Shown one piece after another: positions 25,914-34,299 of a DNA stretch of 64,000 bases. The translations under genes were made by a program, and so were the position numbers. Location of the stretch: positions 62,001 through 126,000 of the forward strand of contig NZ_JANUGP010000003.1 of NCBI RefSeq assembly GCF_024753135.1. The letters run 5' to 3'. Position 1 is the first letter of the stretch, and every line of letters starts with the position of its first letter. Source of the stretch: Streptomyces pyxinicus (GTDB lineage: Bacteria > Actinomycetota > Actinomycetes > Streptomycetales > Streptomycetaceae). Under the pieces are notes generated by a model. That model was not told the DNA's origin. It searched no databases and saw only the letters and a program-made list of their open reading frames with translations.

Positions 25914-26669
25914 GTGCTGCGCATCCTCGACTCCCGAACCGGTCAGCCCGCCGACGCCGCGCCCTCCCGGCGCGGCCTGACCCGGATCGAGGCCCACGCC
26001 CCCGGCCTCGACCCGACCAGCCTGCGGGTGCTGCTCACCGCCGACCTGCTGGTCCGCACCCTGGAACTGGACGACACGCCCGTCTGGGCGAGTCTCAGCG
26101 ATCCGGAGCCCGACCCCGGACTCACGGCCGCCGCGACCGCCCTGTCCATCCGCCCCTTCGAGAGCGCCCACGACGGCACCGCCGGCCTCGGTGCCGCCCA
26201 GGTGATCCGGGTGCGGCGGGCCGAGCGGCCGGACGCACCCGCGCCGGACGCCCCCGCCCGGGGGCCCCTGGTGGCCGTGGCCCCCGTCCACTGGGAGGGC
26301 GCCGAGGCTCCCTTCCCCGCTCTCCTCGCCGACCCGGCAGCCCTGCGGCTCACCCTGCTCCGCGTCCCCCGCGGGGAGCCCGTACGCCTGGACGCCACCG
26401 TGCTGGCGGAGGCCGCCGCGACGCTCGACCGGTGGCGGCGGGCCGTCGCCGAATGGGCCCGGCAGCCCTCGCGCCCGGTGCCCGACGAGGTGCGGGCACG
26501 GCTCCGGGACGCCAGGGAGGACGACCTCGACCTGCCCGGCGTGCTGGCGGTACTGCGGGACGTGGCACAGGACCCCGGCCTGCCCGACGGCGCCCGCTTC
26601 GAGACGTACGCCCACGCCGACCGGCTGCTCGCCCTCGACCTGCCCCGCGACCTCGGCAGGTTCGCGTGA
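25914..26669 (+). CDS. Cysteinyl-tRNA-synthetase-like paralogue lacking catalytic motifs
   Basis: 251 residues from GTG 25914. The opening LRILDSRTGQP and the segment ARRGLTRIEAHAPG resemble the N-terminal strand region of CysRS/MshC, and the C-terminal helical part (TVLAEAAATLDRWRRAVAEWA ... ARLRDAREDDLDLPGVLAVLRDV) resembles the CysRS DALR-like helices. Neither HIGH- nor KMSKS-type motifs nor the Cys/His zinc ligands are visible, so catalysis is unlikely. It overlaps the next gene by GTGA. Function unknown; recurrent in streptomycetes as far as I recall. Confidence 0.6.
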   Translation: MLRILDSRTGQPADAAPSRRGLTRIEAHAPGLDPTSLRVLLTADLLVRTLELDDTPVWASLSDPEPDPGLTAAATALSIRPFESAHDGTAGLGAAQVIRVRRAERPDAPAPDAPARGPLVAVAPVHWEGAEAPFPALLADPAALRLTLLRVPRGEPVRLDATVLAEAAATLDRWRRAVAEWARQPSRPVPDEVRARLRDAREDDLDLPGVLAVLRDVAQDPGLPDGARFETYAHADRLLALDLPRDLGRFA

Positions 26670-27214
26670 TCGAGCGGGCGGGCGCCGGCCCGCTGCGCCG
26701 GCTGGTCCTGCTCCGCCATGCCAAGTCCGCCTATCCCGAGGGCACCGAGGACCACGGCCGGCCGCTCGCGGCGCGCGGGCTGCGGGACGCCCCCGCCGCC
26801 GGCCGCGCCCTCGCCGAGTCCGGCGGCCTGCCCGACCTCGCCCTGTGCTCCACCGCCGAGCGCGCCCGCCGCACCTGGGAGCTGGCCTCCGCCCAGTGGG
26901 GCACGCCGCCCCCGGTCCGCCACGACCGGCGCCTGTACGCGGCCGACGCGGCGGACCTGCTGGCCGTCGTCCACGAGGTGCCCGGCCGCGTCGAGACACT
27001 GCTGCTCGTCGGGCACAACCCGGGCCTCGCGGACCTCGCCCTGGAACTGGCCGGCGACGGCCTCGACGACACCCTCGACCGGCTGCGGACGAAGTTCCCG
27101 ACCTCCGCCATCGCCGTCCTGACCTGGCGCGGCACCCGCTGGTCCGACCTCGCGCCCGGCACCGCCCTGCTGACCTCGCTCACCGTGCCCCGGGGAGCGA
27201 AGAAGCCGCACTGA
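26666..27214 (+). CDS. SixA-type histidine phosphatase
   Basis: 182 residues. The phosphohistidine motif LVLLRHAKSAYPEG is at ~13-26, the second arginine is in CSTAERARRT and the second histidine in LLVGHNPGL near residue 115. Short single-domain members like this (SixA) dephosphorylate phosphohistidine proteins or small substrates. Its GTG overlaps the preceding TGA, so it is translationally coupled to the CysRS-like gene. Confidence 0.85.
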   Translation: MIERAGAGPLRRLVLLRHAKSAYPEGTEDHGRPLAARGLRDAPAAGRALAESGGLPDLALCSTAERARRTWELASAQWGTPPPVRHDRRLYAADAADLLAVVHEVPGRVETLLLVGHNPGLADLALELAGDGLDDTLDRLRTKFPTSAIAVLTWRGTRWSDLAPGTALLTSLTVPRGAKKPH

Positions 27215-27246
27215 GGTCCCCGGGCACCCTCGCATAGGGTGACGGG

Positions 27247-27873
27247 ATGCAGGACGAGTACCGCACAGTCGCCCGCGCGGGCGTGCACGAGACCGAGATC
27301 AACCGTTCCCGCTTCCTGTGCGCCCTCGCCCCGGCCGGCACCGAGCGGGAGGCCCAGGACTTCATCGCGGCCGTCCGCAAGGAGCACGCCGACGCCACCC
27401 ACAACTGCTGGGCGTACGTCATCGGCGCCGACGCCTCCGTACAGAAGGCGAGCGACGACGGCGAACCGGGCGGCACCGCCGGCCTCCCGATGCTCCAGAT
27501 GCTCCTGCGCCGCGACACGCGGTACGTGGTCGCCGTCGTCACCCGCTACTACGGCGGCGTCAAGCTCGGCGCCGGCGGCCTCATCCGCGCGTACGGCGGA
27601 GCCGTCGGTGAGGCCCTGGACGCGCTCGGCACTCTCACCCGCCGCCGCTTCCGGCTGGCCACCGTCACCGTCGACCACCAGCGCGCCGGCAAGCTCCAGA
27701 ACGACCTGCGCGCCGCCGGCCGCGAGGTCCGCGACGTCCACTACGCCGAGGCCGTCACCATCGAGATCGGCCTGCCCGACGCCGACGTGGACGCCTTCCG
27801 CGCCTGGCTCGCCGACGCGACGGCGGGCACGGCCGGGTTGGCGCTGGGCGGGGAGGCTTACGGGGACGTGTGA
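27247..27873 (+). CDS. YigZ/IMPACT-family protein (UPF0029)
   Basis: 208 residues. The UPF0029 N-terminal domain contains the signature EINRSRFLCALAP, ATHNCWAYVIG, SDDGEPGGTAGLPML and VTRYYGGVKLGAGGLIRAYG; the C-terminal DUF1949 ferredoxin-like domain follows. The family is linked to translation or ribosome-associated stress control in eukaryotes (IMPACT); the bacterial role is unclear. Starts 32 bp after the SixA gene and could be the third gene of that operon. Confidence 0.88.
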   Translation: MQDEYRTVARAGVHETEINRSRFLCALAPAGTEREAQDFIAAVRKEHADATHNCWAYVIGADASVQKASDDGEPGGTAGLPMLQMLLRRDTRYVVAVVTRYYGGVKLGAGGLIRAYGGAVGEALDALGTLTRRRFRLATVTVDHQRAGKLQNDLRAAGREVRDVHYAEAVTIEIGLPDADVDAFRAWLADATAGTAGLALGGEAYGDV

Positions 27874-27919
27874 GGCAGGGGCGTGTGTGCCGGGCGAGTG
27901 CGTGCCGGGAACGGGCGGT

Positions 27920-29086
27920 TCAGGTCGGTGACGGATCGGGGGTGAGATCCTCTTCCCCGATCCGCCGGCCGGACTGGTACACCGTCACGACTCCTCCGTG
28001 CACGACATAGCGGTACTCGCCGTTGCGGGCCTCGTAGCCCTTGCTCGTCGTCCTCGCCTTCATCGCGATGCCCGGCTCCCGGCCGTCGCTGAACTCGCCG
28101 TAGTAGTACAGCGTCCCCGGCGTCGTACGGCACAGGGTGATCTGCTTGTTCTTCGTGCGGAACGCCTGGACCAGCTCGGCGCCGTGCCCACCGGGCAGTT
28201 CGGCCGCGATCCGGTCGGGGCAGGTGGCCGAGGTGCTGTCGGAGCTGGAGCCGCCGGAGCCCGACGAGTCGTCGCAGCCTTGTGCCACCAGGGCGAACAG
28301 GCCGAAGAGGAGGGCCACCCCGAAACAGCCGCTCAGACAGCCGCTGCTCCGGGGGCTCCGGGGGCTCCGGGTCGGCCTGGGGGAGGGCGTGTAGATCGGC
28401 CTCGGACGCGGGGGCGCGACGCTCGGGGCGGGGGTCGTCGGCGGCCGGTAGCCCGTCGTCGTGGCGTGCGGGAAGAAGACGCCTTCCCCGGTGGCCGGTG
28501 CCGTGTACTTGGGTGGCGTGGTCCTGGGCGTGACGGGCCGGCTGCGCGGGGTGGCCCGGGGCGTCGCGGACGGTGCGGAGGACGTGCTGCGGGGTGTCGT
28601 CCTGCGCGGCGTGCTCTTCTTCGCTGCCGGCTCTGAGGAGGCGGACGGTTTCGCCGTACGCTTCCTCGCGGCCTTGTACGAAGTGCCGCACGCGATGCAG
28701 GACGTGTCCGTCCGCCCGTTGTTCGTGTCGCACTCGGCGCAGCGCCAGGGGCCGGGCGGGCGGGCGGCCCCACCGGGCCGCTTGGCGGCCGGCCGGGCAC
28801 CGCCGCCGGAGCTTCCCTCCTTCGCCCCCGATGCGGCGGCCGGCTTCGGTTTCGGCTTCTCGACCGGTTTGGGCTTCGCGCCGGTTCCCGCCTTCGTGGC
28901 CGTGCCCGCTTTCGCGCCGGTTCCCGCCTTCGTGGTCGTGCCCGTCTTCGCGGCCGGTTTCGGCGTGGCCGGCGGCCGGGGCGGGGCGGTGCCACGCCGA
29001 CCGCCGCCGCAGACCGCGCAGGACGTGTCCGCGGGCTCGTTGAACGTGTCGCAGTCCACGCAGCGCCAGTTGGTCGATGCCGCCAC
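27920..29086 (-). CDS. Double RanBP2-type zinc-finger, membrane-anchored protein
   Basis: 388 residues, GTG 29086. Two WxCxxC...CxxC fingers (WRCVDCDTFNE...CAVCG at ~8-27 and WRCAECDTNNG...CIACG at ~113-133) flank a Lys/Ala/Pro-rich repeat linker (KAGTGAKAGTATKAGTG). A Thr/Arg/Pro-rich stretch leads to one membrane helix (CFGVALLFGLFALVAQGC, ~255-272), and a C-terminal ~110-residue domain with a Cys pair would then be extracytoplasmic. In eukaryotes RanBP2 fingers bind ubiquitin or RNA; the bacterial ligand is unknown. Last gene of the kinase/phosphatase/vWA operon, 52 bp after its neighbour, so it may be the membrane output or sensor. Confidence 0.75.
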   Translation of the reverse strand: MAASTNWRCVDCDTFNEPADTSCAVCGGGRRGTAPPRPPATPKPAAKTGTTTKAGTGAKAGTATKAGTGAKPKPVEKPKPKPAAASGAKEGSSGGGARPAAKRPGGAARPPGPWRCAECDTNNGRTDTSCIACGTSYKAARKRTAKPSASSEPAAKKSTPRRTTPRSTSSAPSATPRATPRSRPVTPRTTPPKYTAPATGEGVFFPHATTTGYRPPTTPAPSVAPPRPRPIYTPSPRPTRSPRSPRSSGCLSGCFGVALLFGLFALVAQGCDDSSGSGGSSSDSTSATCPDRIAAELPGGHGAELVQAFRTKNKQITLCRTTPGTLYYYGEFSDGREPGIAMKARTTSKGYEARNGEYRYVVHGGVVTVYQSGRRIGEEDLTPDPSPT

Positions 29087-29138
29087 CTCGTGCAGCTCCT
29101 CCTTCTCGTGTCCGTCTCGTCGACCTACGGCCGCCCGG

Positions 29139-29564
29139 TCAGCCCGCGTCGCCCTCGACGCGGGCCATCACCGCGGCGAACAGCTCCTCCGAGTCGGCGG
29201 ACACGGGCGCGGCCACCCAGTGGGGCGTGTTCAGAGGCACCCGCCGCAGCTCCGACTCGTCCTCGGCGTCGTCCACCTGCTCGGGGATGCCGAAGTGGCG
29301 CCGCAGCACGTCGGTGTAGTCCGCCGCCTCCTCCTGCCGGTCCGCCGGCACGTCCACCCGGACCACGAGCAGTCCGGGCGTCGGTCCCTCGGGGAAGCGC
29401 AGATGGAAGACCCACTGGGACAGTCCGTCCGAGCCCTGGGGCAGCAACCGCACCTGCGAGCAGTGCCGTACGTTCGACTCGATGACGCTGTAGCGGTGCC
29501 AGTAGAAGGCCAGCCGGCCGTCCTCATGGCACCGCAGCTCGAAGCCTGGCCAGTCCAACCTCAC
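29139..29564 (-). CDS. Small operon protein of unknown function
   Basis: 141 residues from a GTG that overlaps the vWA stop (GTGA), implying coupled translation. It is a beta-rich acidic protein (RLAFYWHRYSVIES, LSQWVFHLRFPEG, GLLVVRVDVPAD) with a Trp-containing C-terminal segment. I do not recognise the family. Its fixed position beside the vWA protein makes a partner or substrate-adaptor role plausible. Confidence 0.7.
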   Translation of the reverse strand: MRLDWPGFELRCHEDGRLAFYWHRYSVIESNVRHCSQVRLLPQGSDGLSQWVFHLRFPEGPTPGLLVVRVDVPADRQEEAADYTDVLRRHFGIPEQVDDAEDESELRRVPLNTPHWVAAPVSADSEELFAAVMARVEGDAG

Positions 29565-30265
29565 AGGCTGTTCGCGATCGTCTCGATGATCTCGTCCATC
29601 TCGAACTCCTCCAGGCCCTCGCCGGCCTTGGAGGCGAAGTGCAGGGTGAGGTCCCATTCCTCGGCGATGGGGTCGGACCACGGCGCCTGATCCGGTGCGA
29701 ACAGCACCAGCCGCTTGGCCGACTGCTCCATCACCGACGTCTGGCTGCGGGCGTACCCCCACTGCTCGAACAGGTCGTCCAGGCTGCCCGGAATTCCGGC
29801 CGGGTAGGAGGGCGCGGACGCGTGCGTGCCCAGCGGGTGGGCCGGGGCGTCGGTGAACATGACGATGACGTGCCGTCTGCGGTCGAGCCCCTGTTCCCAG
29901 GGCGAGTTGATGGCCAGCGCGAGCGCTTCGAGACCGGACTCGGGGATGTCCCCGCCCCCCGAGGCGTCGATCCCGCGGACGAACCCCTCGAAGTCCTTCG
30001 ACTGGTCCGGAAGCCGGAGGAACCCGGTCTGCTGGATGGCGGTCGAGGGGTCGTCGCCGAAGTCGCGGAAGGCGATGACCTTCAGCCGCAGCTGGCTGAT
30101 CGCCTTGCCCTTCTTCGCCATCTCGTCGTTGAGCCGGTCGTGGAACTGCAGCGCGCTCGACTTCACGCTGTCCAGCACCGGGAACATGCTGCCGGTCGCG
30201 TCGATGCACAGCACGATGTCGACGGCGTACTGAAGGTTCCCCTGGTACTGCTCGATGTTGCTCAT
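29561..30265 (-). CDS. vWA-domain protein (TerY-P-triad type)
   Basis: 234 residues, almost entirely one von Willebrand factor A domain. The MIDAS starts with Asp22 in CIDATGSM (DxSxS form with Thr), the mid-domain loop is DASGGGDIPESG and the last ligand region is MFTDAPAH. It should bind a divalent metal and a protein partner. In TerY-P systems a vWA protein is encoded with a kinase and a PP2C phosphatase, as here. It lies 53 bp downstream of the kinase gene and overlaps the small gene after it. Confidence 0.83.
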   Translation of the reverse strand: MSNIEQYQGNLQYAVDIVLCIDATGSMFPVLDSVKSSALQFHDRLNDEMAKKGKAISQLRLKVIAFRDFGDDPSTAIQQTGFLRLPDQSKDFEGFVRGIDASGGGDIPESGLEALALAINSPWEQGLDRRRHVIVMFTDAPAHPLGTHASAPSYPAGIPGSLDDLFEQWGYARSQTSVMEQSAKRLVLFAPDQAPWSDPIAEEWDLTLHFASKAGEGLEEFEMDEIIETIANSL

Positions 30266-30318
30266 TCCATGTCTCCTGGGCGGTGCGGGCGGGATGCGTC
30301 GGTCGATGGGTCCGGCTC

Positions 30319-31527
30319 TCAGGACGAGCCGGGCCGGCGATGCCGGTCACCGAGGTTGATGCGCACGCGGGAGGTGCGCTCCACCGGCGTCTCGGCGGCC
30401 GGCTGCGCGGCGGGGGCAGCGGGGCTCCCGGTGTCCCCGGCATCCCGGGGGCTCTCGGTGCCCGTGGAGCCGGGCGGCGGTGTCGCGGTACGCGGACGCG
30501 GTGCCGAGGCGAGGTTCTTCGCCTTGATCCTGCTGGTGCGCACACCCGGGCCGGACGATTTCGTGGTCTCCGCTGCCGTGGCCGCCGCCGTCTCGTCCGC
30601 CGGTGCCTTGGTTCTGCTGCTGCCGGGCCGCCGGTGCCGCAGCGCGCACACCTTCGGGTCGGACAGCGCCTTCAGAAAGGCCGCGACGCGCGGACGGCCG
30701 CCCGGGGCACGGGTGGTCATGGCCCGCAGCAGGCCCAGCATCTCGTCCGACAGCCGCGTGTCCAGGTCGAGGAGTTCACCGGCGTTGACGGCGTCGGCCG
30801 GTGAGCCGTACCGGCCGTCGTGGTGCGGCAGGTCGCCCGTCAGGTACAGATGGGTCATCAGCCCGAGCGCGAACACGTCCACGGCGCACGTCAGATGCTC
30901 GGGACCGACCGACTCGTCGCGCTGCATGAAACGGCGCCACTCGGGCGCGCCGTACACCGAGTCGCCTGCGATGTCGTCGGGCTCCGGCGGCCGGCCGGAG
31001 ACGTAGGAGTCGTCGAAGTCGATGAGCTTCGCCGTGTGGAACGCGGCACCGTCCCGCCTCTGCACCAGGACGTTCAGCGGCTTCAGGTCGCCGTGTACGA
31101 CGTCGATGTCGTGCAACTGCTGCAGACTGTTGCCGAGGGTCTTGAGCAGCACCATCTTGTTGCGCGGCTCCAGGGTCTGTGGCTTCTCCAGGCTGGAGGT
31201 GTCGATGCGCTCCGTGACCTTGTAGTAGGTGCTGCCCTCGTGGAAGAAGTCGGTGGCCAGCACCAGGTTGCCGCCGCCGCGCGCGTCCGGACGCAGCCGT
31301 TCCATGATCGTGCGGTGCCGGTCCTCGAACTCGCGGGCCAGCTGCCGCCGGATGCGTACGCTCCGCGAGTCCGCCGCGTCGTCGCGGGGCCGCTTGGGCT
31401 CCAGGAACCGCTTGACGAAGTACTGGCCGCCGCCCTTCTCGGCGAACGCCCAGATGCATTTACCGCCGTTGGCGTTCGTGGGCTCGCTGACGATGCGGTA
31501 ACCCCCGATGAGGTCGCCCTTCTTCAT
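30319..31527 (-). CDS. Ser/Thr protein kinase of the TerY-P-like triad
   Basis: 402 residues. The N-terminal kinase domain (~8-300) has the ATP-anchoring Lys39 (YFVKRF), catalytic HGDLKPLNVLV (Asp147, Lys149, Asn152), and APE in YGAPEW. The metal-binding loop reads DFDD (Asp170) instead of DFG, and the glycine loop (EPTNANGGKCIWA) is atypical, as in other kinases of Ter-type systems. The tail (~300-402) is a disordered Pro/Thr/Ala region with RTSR-like sites that could be phosphorylated. Its ATG overlaps the phosphatase stop (ATGA), so kinase and phosphatase are translationally coupled. No transmembrane helix or PASTA domain, so cytoplasmic. Confidence 0.88.
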   Translation of the reverse strand: MKKGDLIGGYRIVSEPTNANGGKCIWAFAEKGGGQYFVKRFLEPKRPRDDAADSRSVRIRRQLAREFEDRHRTIMERLRPDARGGGNLVLATDFFHEGSTYYKVTERIDTSSLEKPQTLEPRNKMVLLKTLGNSLQQLHDIDVVHGDLKPLNVLVQRRDGAAFHTAKLIDFDDSYVSGRPPEPDDIAGDSVYGAPEWRRFMQRDESVGPEHLTCAVDVFALGLMTHLYLTGDLPHHDGRYGSPADAVNAGELLDLDTRLSDEMLGLLRAMTTRAPGGRPRVAAFLKALSDPKVCALRHRRPGSSRTKAPADETAAATAAETTKSSGPGVRTSRIKAKNLASAPRPRTATPPPGSTGTESPRDAGDTGSPAAPAAQPAAETPVERTSRVRINLGDRHRRPGSS

Positions 31528-32825
31528 GCGTGCTCCTCAGGTGCCGGCGGCAGATCGGTCTCGTAGCCGGCGCGGTAGGCGCGCCAGGTGTCGTCCTGCC
31601 AGAGGCGGACCCGCGCGGGCAGTCCGGCGGCGTCCTCCGTTCCGGTCACCCGGCCCCCCGTCCCGTCGGCGGCGAGGGAGGGGCGGTCCAGGCCACGGGG
31701 CCGAGTGCGGACGTAGCGGACGGTCAACTCCTCATGACGCGAGGCGAACTGGGCGCGCAGGTCCGGGAAGCCGTGGTAGCCGAGGGCCACGAGGGCGAGC
31801 GAGGCGTCGTCCGCCGTGTAGCCCTGCACCTCCCGCCGGACGAGGTCGGCCCACTCCTCGACGGTGCCGGCGTCGCGCAGGGTGCGCAGCAGCAGCGTCT
31901 CGAAGTCGGCCGGGGTGTGCACATACCCGAAGAACCCGTCGGTCGCGGCCACCAGCACGCAGGGCAGTGGATAGGCCAGCCGCCGGCCGGCGATCTCGAA
32001 CTCCCGGTCCGCGCACACCAGGTTGGTCATCGGCGGATCGGTGCGCAGCAGTTCCAGGGCGTCGCTCTCCCGGGTGTGGTCCCGGGTGAGCACCCGCAGC
32101 CCGGTGCGCGGACGCAGCACGTACGCACGCGAGTCACCGGCCCACAGCGGTTGCAGCTCCACCTGCGGCTCGTACCCGTTGCCGGCCACGCGGTAGTGCA
32201 CGCCCGCCAGCGTGGTCGGCAGCTGGCGCCGCATGGTGCCGCTGATCTTGCTGCGCCGCTGTGGCGCGTAGCCGAGGAAGAACCGGAGGTACTCCCGCAG
32301 GGTCTTCGGCGTGGCCTCTTCACCCTCCACCGTGACGTCGTGGAACCAGACGTCCGTGGCCAGCCGCGCCACCCGGGCGCCCACCCAGGCGCCGGTACGG
32401 CTCGCACCGTCGGACGCCTGCCACACGGGGGCCGCACCGGCGCCGCCCGACCCGTCGAAGACCGCAAGCATCCCCTGCAGGCCGGCCCGGTGATGGGCGA
32501 CGAACGGCTCGGCGTCCTCGCCCCGCCCGGCGACCCGCTCGGTCCACACGGACAGCGCCAGCAGCCCCTCCTCGTCGGCGCACCAGAGCCGCTGCGGCAC
32601 CGGCGGCCGGTCCGCCGTACCGGTCGGCCGGGCGTCCGGCGGCGCCGGATCGGGCTGGTAGGAGGCAGGGGTCGGCGGGGGCGGGGGCTGGACGGGGGCG
32701 CGGGACGCGGGGTCCGGGGGGCCGGCCGGGCAGGGCGTCGGGACGGACGGTGGAGCGGCCGGGTACGGCGACAGCATGCCGGCCGGCGCCGTGGGTGCTT
32801 CCCTGTGGTCCTGATGGCCGGTCAT
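31524..32825 (-). CDS. PP2C-like protein phosphatase
   Basis: 433 residues. Residues 1-80 are Pro-rich and disordered. The PP2C-like fold follows with EDAEPF (Glu103-Asp104), VFDGSGG (Asp124; Ser replaces the usual His), WAGDSRAYVLRP, TRDHTRE, AATDGFFGY and TADDASLALVAL, so the acidic metal ligands look intact. It should reverse phosphorylation by the kinase whose gene overlaps it. It in turn overlaps the SPFH-like gene by ATGA. Confidence 0.8.
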   Translation of the reverse strand: MTGHQDHREAPTAPAGMLSPYPAAPPSVPTPCPAGPPDPASRAPVQPPPPPTPASYQPDPAPPDARPTGTADRPPVPQRLWCADEEGLLALSVWTERVAGRGEDAEPFVAHHRAGLQGMLAVFDGSGGAGAAPVWQASDGASRTGAWVGARVARLATDVWFHDVTVEGEEATPKTLREYLRFFLGYAPQRRSKISGTMRRQLPTTLAGVHYRVAGNGYEPQVELQPLWAGDSRAYVLRPRTGLRVLTRDHTRESDALELLRTDPPMTNLVCADREFEIAGRRLAYPLPCVLVAATDGFFGYVHTPADFETLLLRTLRDAGTVEEWADLVRREVQGYTADDASLALVALGYHGFPDLRAQFASRHEELTVRYVRTRPRGLDRPSLAADGTGGRVTGTEDAAGLPARVRLWQDDTWRAYRAGYETDLPPAPEEHA

Positions 32826-34246
32826 CGCCGCTCCTCGTCGCTTCCGGAGGCGCCGAGGCGCCTCTTGGCGGTGCCGCGCACGCGGCTCACCCTGGGCCCG
32901 CCGCTGCCGCCACCGCCCGGTCCGGTGAGACCGCCGTCGCGGGAAGCGGCGCGGTCATCGGCCGCCCGGTCAGCCGCGTCGTACCCGGCGCCGGTGAAGG
33001 TCGCCGTTCCACCGTCGGCCAGCCCGCCGGCCCCGGCACGCTCGCCGGAACGGCTCCCGCTGTCGTACTCGTCGCGCTTGGTGAGACGACCCGTCCCGTC
33101 CCGTCCGCCGCCGACGCCGGGCAGCGGTTCGTCCGCGGGCGGGCCCGCGGTGGCGGCCGGGCCGGAGCGACGGCCCCCGGTGCCGGACAGCCGGGAGCGC
33201 GGGGCACGGCCCGCGTCCCGGTCACGCCCGCCGTCCCCGGCACCCGGATCCCCGGCGCCCGGTCCGCGCCCGGTGTCGTCCGCGTACGGTTCCCGCAGCA
33301 CCTCCCCCTTGAGTGGCGCGGGCCCGCCCGAGTCCTCGTCAACGGTGTGGTCGTCGCCCTCGGTGCCCGGTTCCAGGGCGCGGGCGAGGCTTCCACGCAG
33401 CCGTCCGCGCCGGGTGGCCGTCTCGAACAGGCCGTCGCCGTCGCGCAGCACCTCGTCCAGCACGGCGCGCTCCAACTCCGCCTGCTCGAAGGGCTCCCGG
33501 TCCGCGTCACCGCGTTCCAGGACCATGCGCATGACCTCGCGCCGTACCTCGCGCTTCTCCGCCTCGCCCTTCTCGATCCAGGCGAGGGCGGCACGCGGGC
33601 CCTCCTTCTCCATGATCGCGGCGATCAGTCCGTCCACACCCTCCTCGCGGACCATGTCCAGGTGCCGTCTGCGCCGCATGCCCTCCAGGCGGGTCTCGCG
33701 CACCACGTCCCGGTACTCGCGCCCGCTGGTGGCGATCTCCTCCTCGTCGACGAGCAACTCGACCTGGATGTTGCGCAGTCGGATCGCGTCGTCGCCGCCG
33801 AACCCCACGAGAGCCGCGTTGAGCGCGATCTCCGTGTCGTGGAACTCGGCGATGTCATGGTTCCGGGCCACCGACTGGAGCGTGCGGCGCAGATAGCCGT
33901 AGAGCGCGCCGCTCATGTCGCGGATGCCGCGCGCGACCACCTCGGCAGGGTCCGCGACCCGGCACACCAGGTCGACGCGGCTGCGGAAGGAGAACGTGGG
34001 GTCCCGGCTGAGCAGCGGGATGTCCAGGACGAGCCGGTGCTCGGTCATGTCGACGGTGAACACTCGGCGGTACGACCCGAACCGGGACGAGGGGATCTCC
34101 TCGCCGCTGCGGATGGTCAACGAAGGGCCGCTGTCCCTGACGAGGACCAGGGCCCGGCCGGGAGCCGGTGGCCGCAAGGGGTTCACCAGCCGCCACTTGG
34201 GCACGTCCTCGCTGCCCAGGACCGGGTCGTAGGTCTGCTCCTCCAT
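32822..34246 (-). CDS. SPFH/band-7-like scaffold protein
   Basis: 474 residues from ATG 34246, which has a strong GGGGGAGA ribosome site. The N-terminal ~200 residues read like an SPFH domain (RVFTVDMTEHRLVLDIPLLSRD, FSFRSRVDLVCRVADPAEVVARG, LRNIQVELLVDEEEI), then a charged helical or coiled-coil stretch (RLEGMRRRRHLDMVREEG, WIEKGEAEKREVRREV), and a long Gly/Arg/Asp-rich disordered tail. No membrane helix is evident. SPFH proteins oligomerise into rings at membranes. The tail would be a natural kinase substrate, but that is inference. Confidence 0.6.
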   Translation of the reverse strand: MEEQTYDPVLGSEDVPKWRLVNPLRPPAPGRALVLVRDSGPSLTIRSGEEIPSSRFGSYRRVFTVDMTEHRLVLDIPLLSRDPTFSFRSRVDLVCRVADPAEVVARGIRDMSGALYGYLRRTLQSVARNHDIAEFHDTEIALNAALVGFGGDDAIRLRNIQVELLVDEEEIATSGREYRDVVRETRLEGMRRRRHLDMVREEGVDGLIAAIMEKEGPRAALAWIEKGEAEKREVRREVMRMVLERGDADREPFEQAELERAVLDEVLRDGDGLFETATRRGRLRGSLARALEPGTEGDDHTVDEDSGGPAPLKGEVLREPYADDTGRGPGAGDPGAGDGGRDRDAGRAPRSRLSGTGGRRSGPAATAGPPADEPLPGVGGGRDGTGRLTKRDEYDSGSRSGERAGAGGLADGGTATFTGAGYDAADRAADDRAASRDGGLTGPGGGGSGGPRVSRVRGTAKRRLGASGSDEERR

Positions 34247-34299
34247 GTCTCCCCCTTTCCTTGCGGGTGCTGTTGTCGGTGCCGTCGAGGCGGTGCGCC

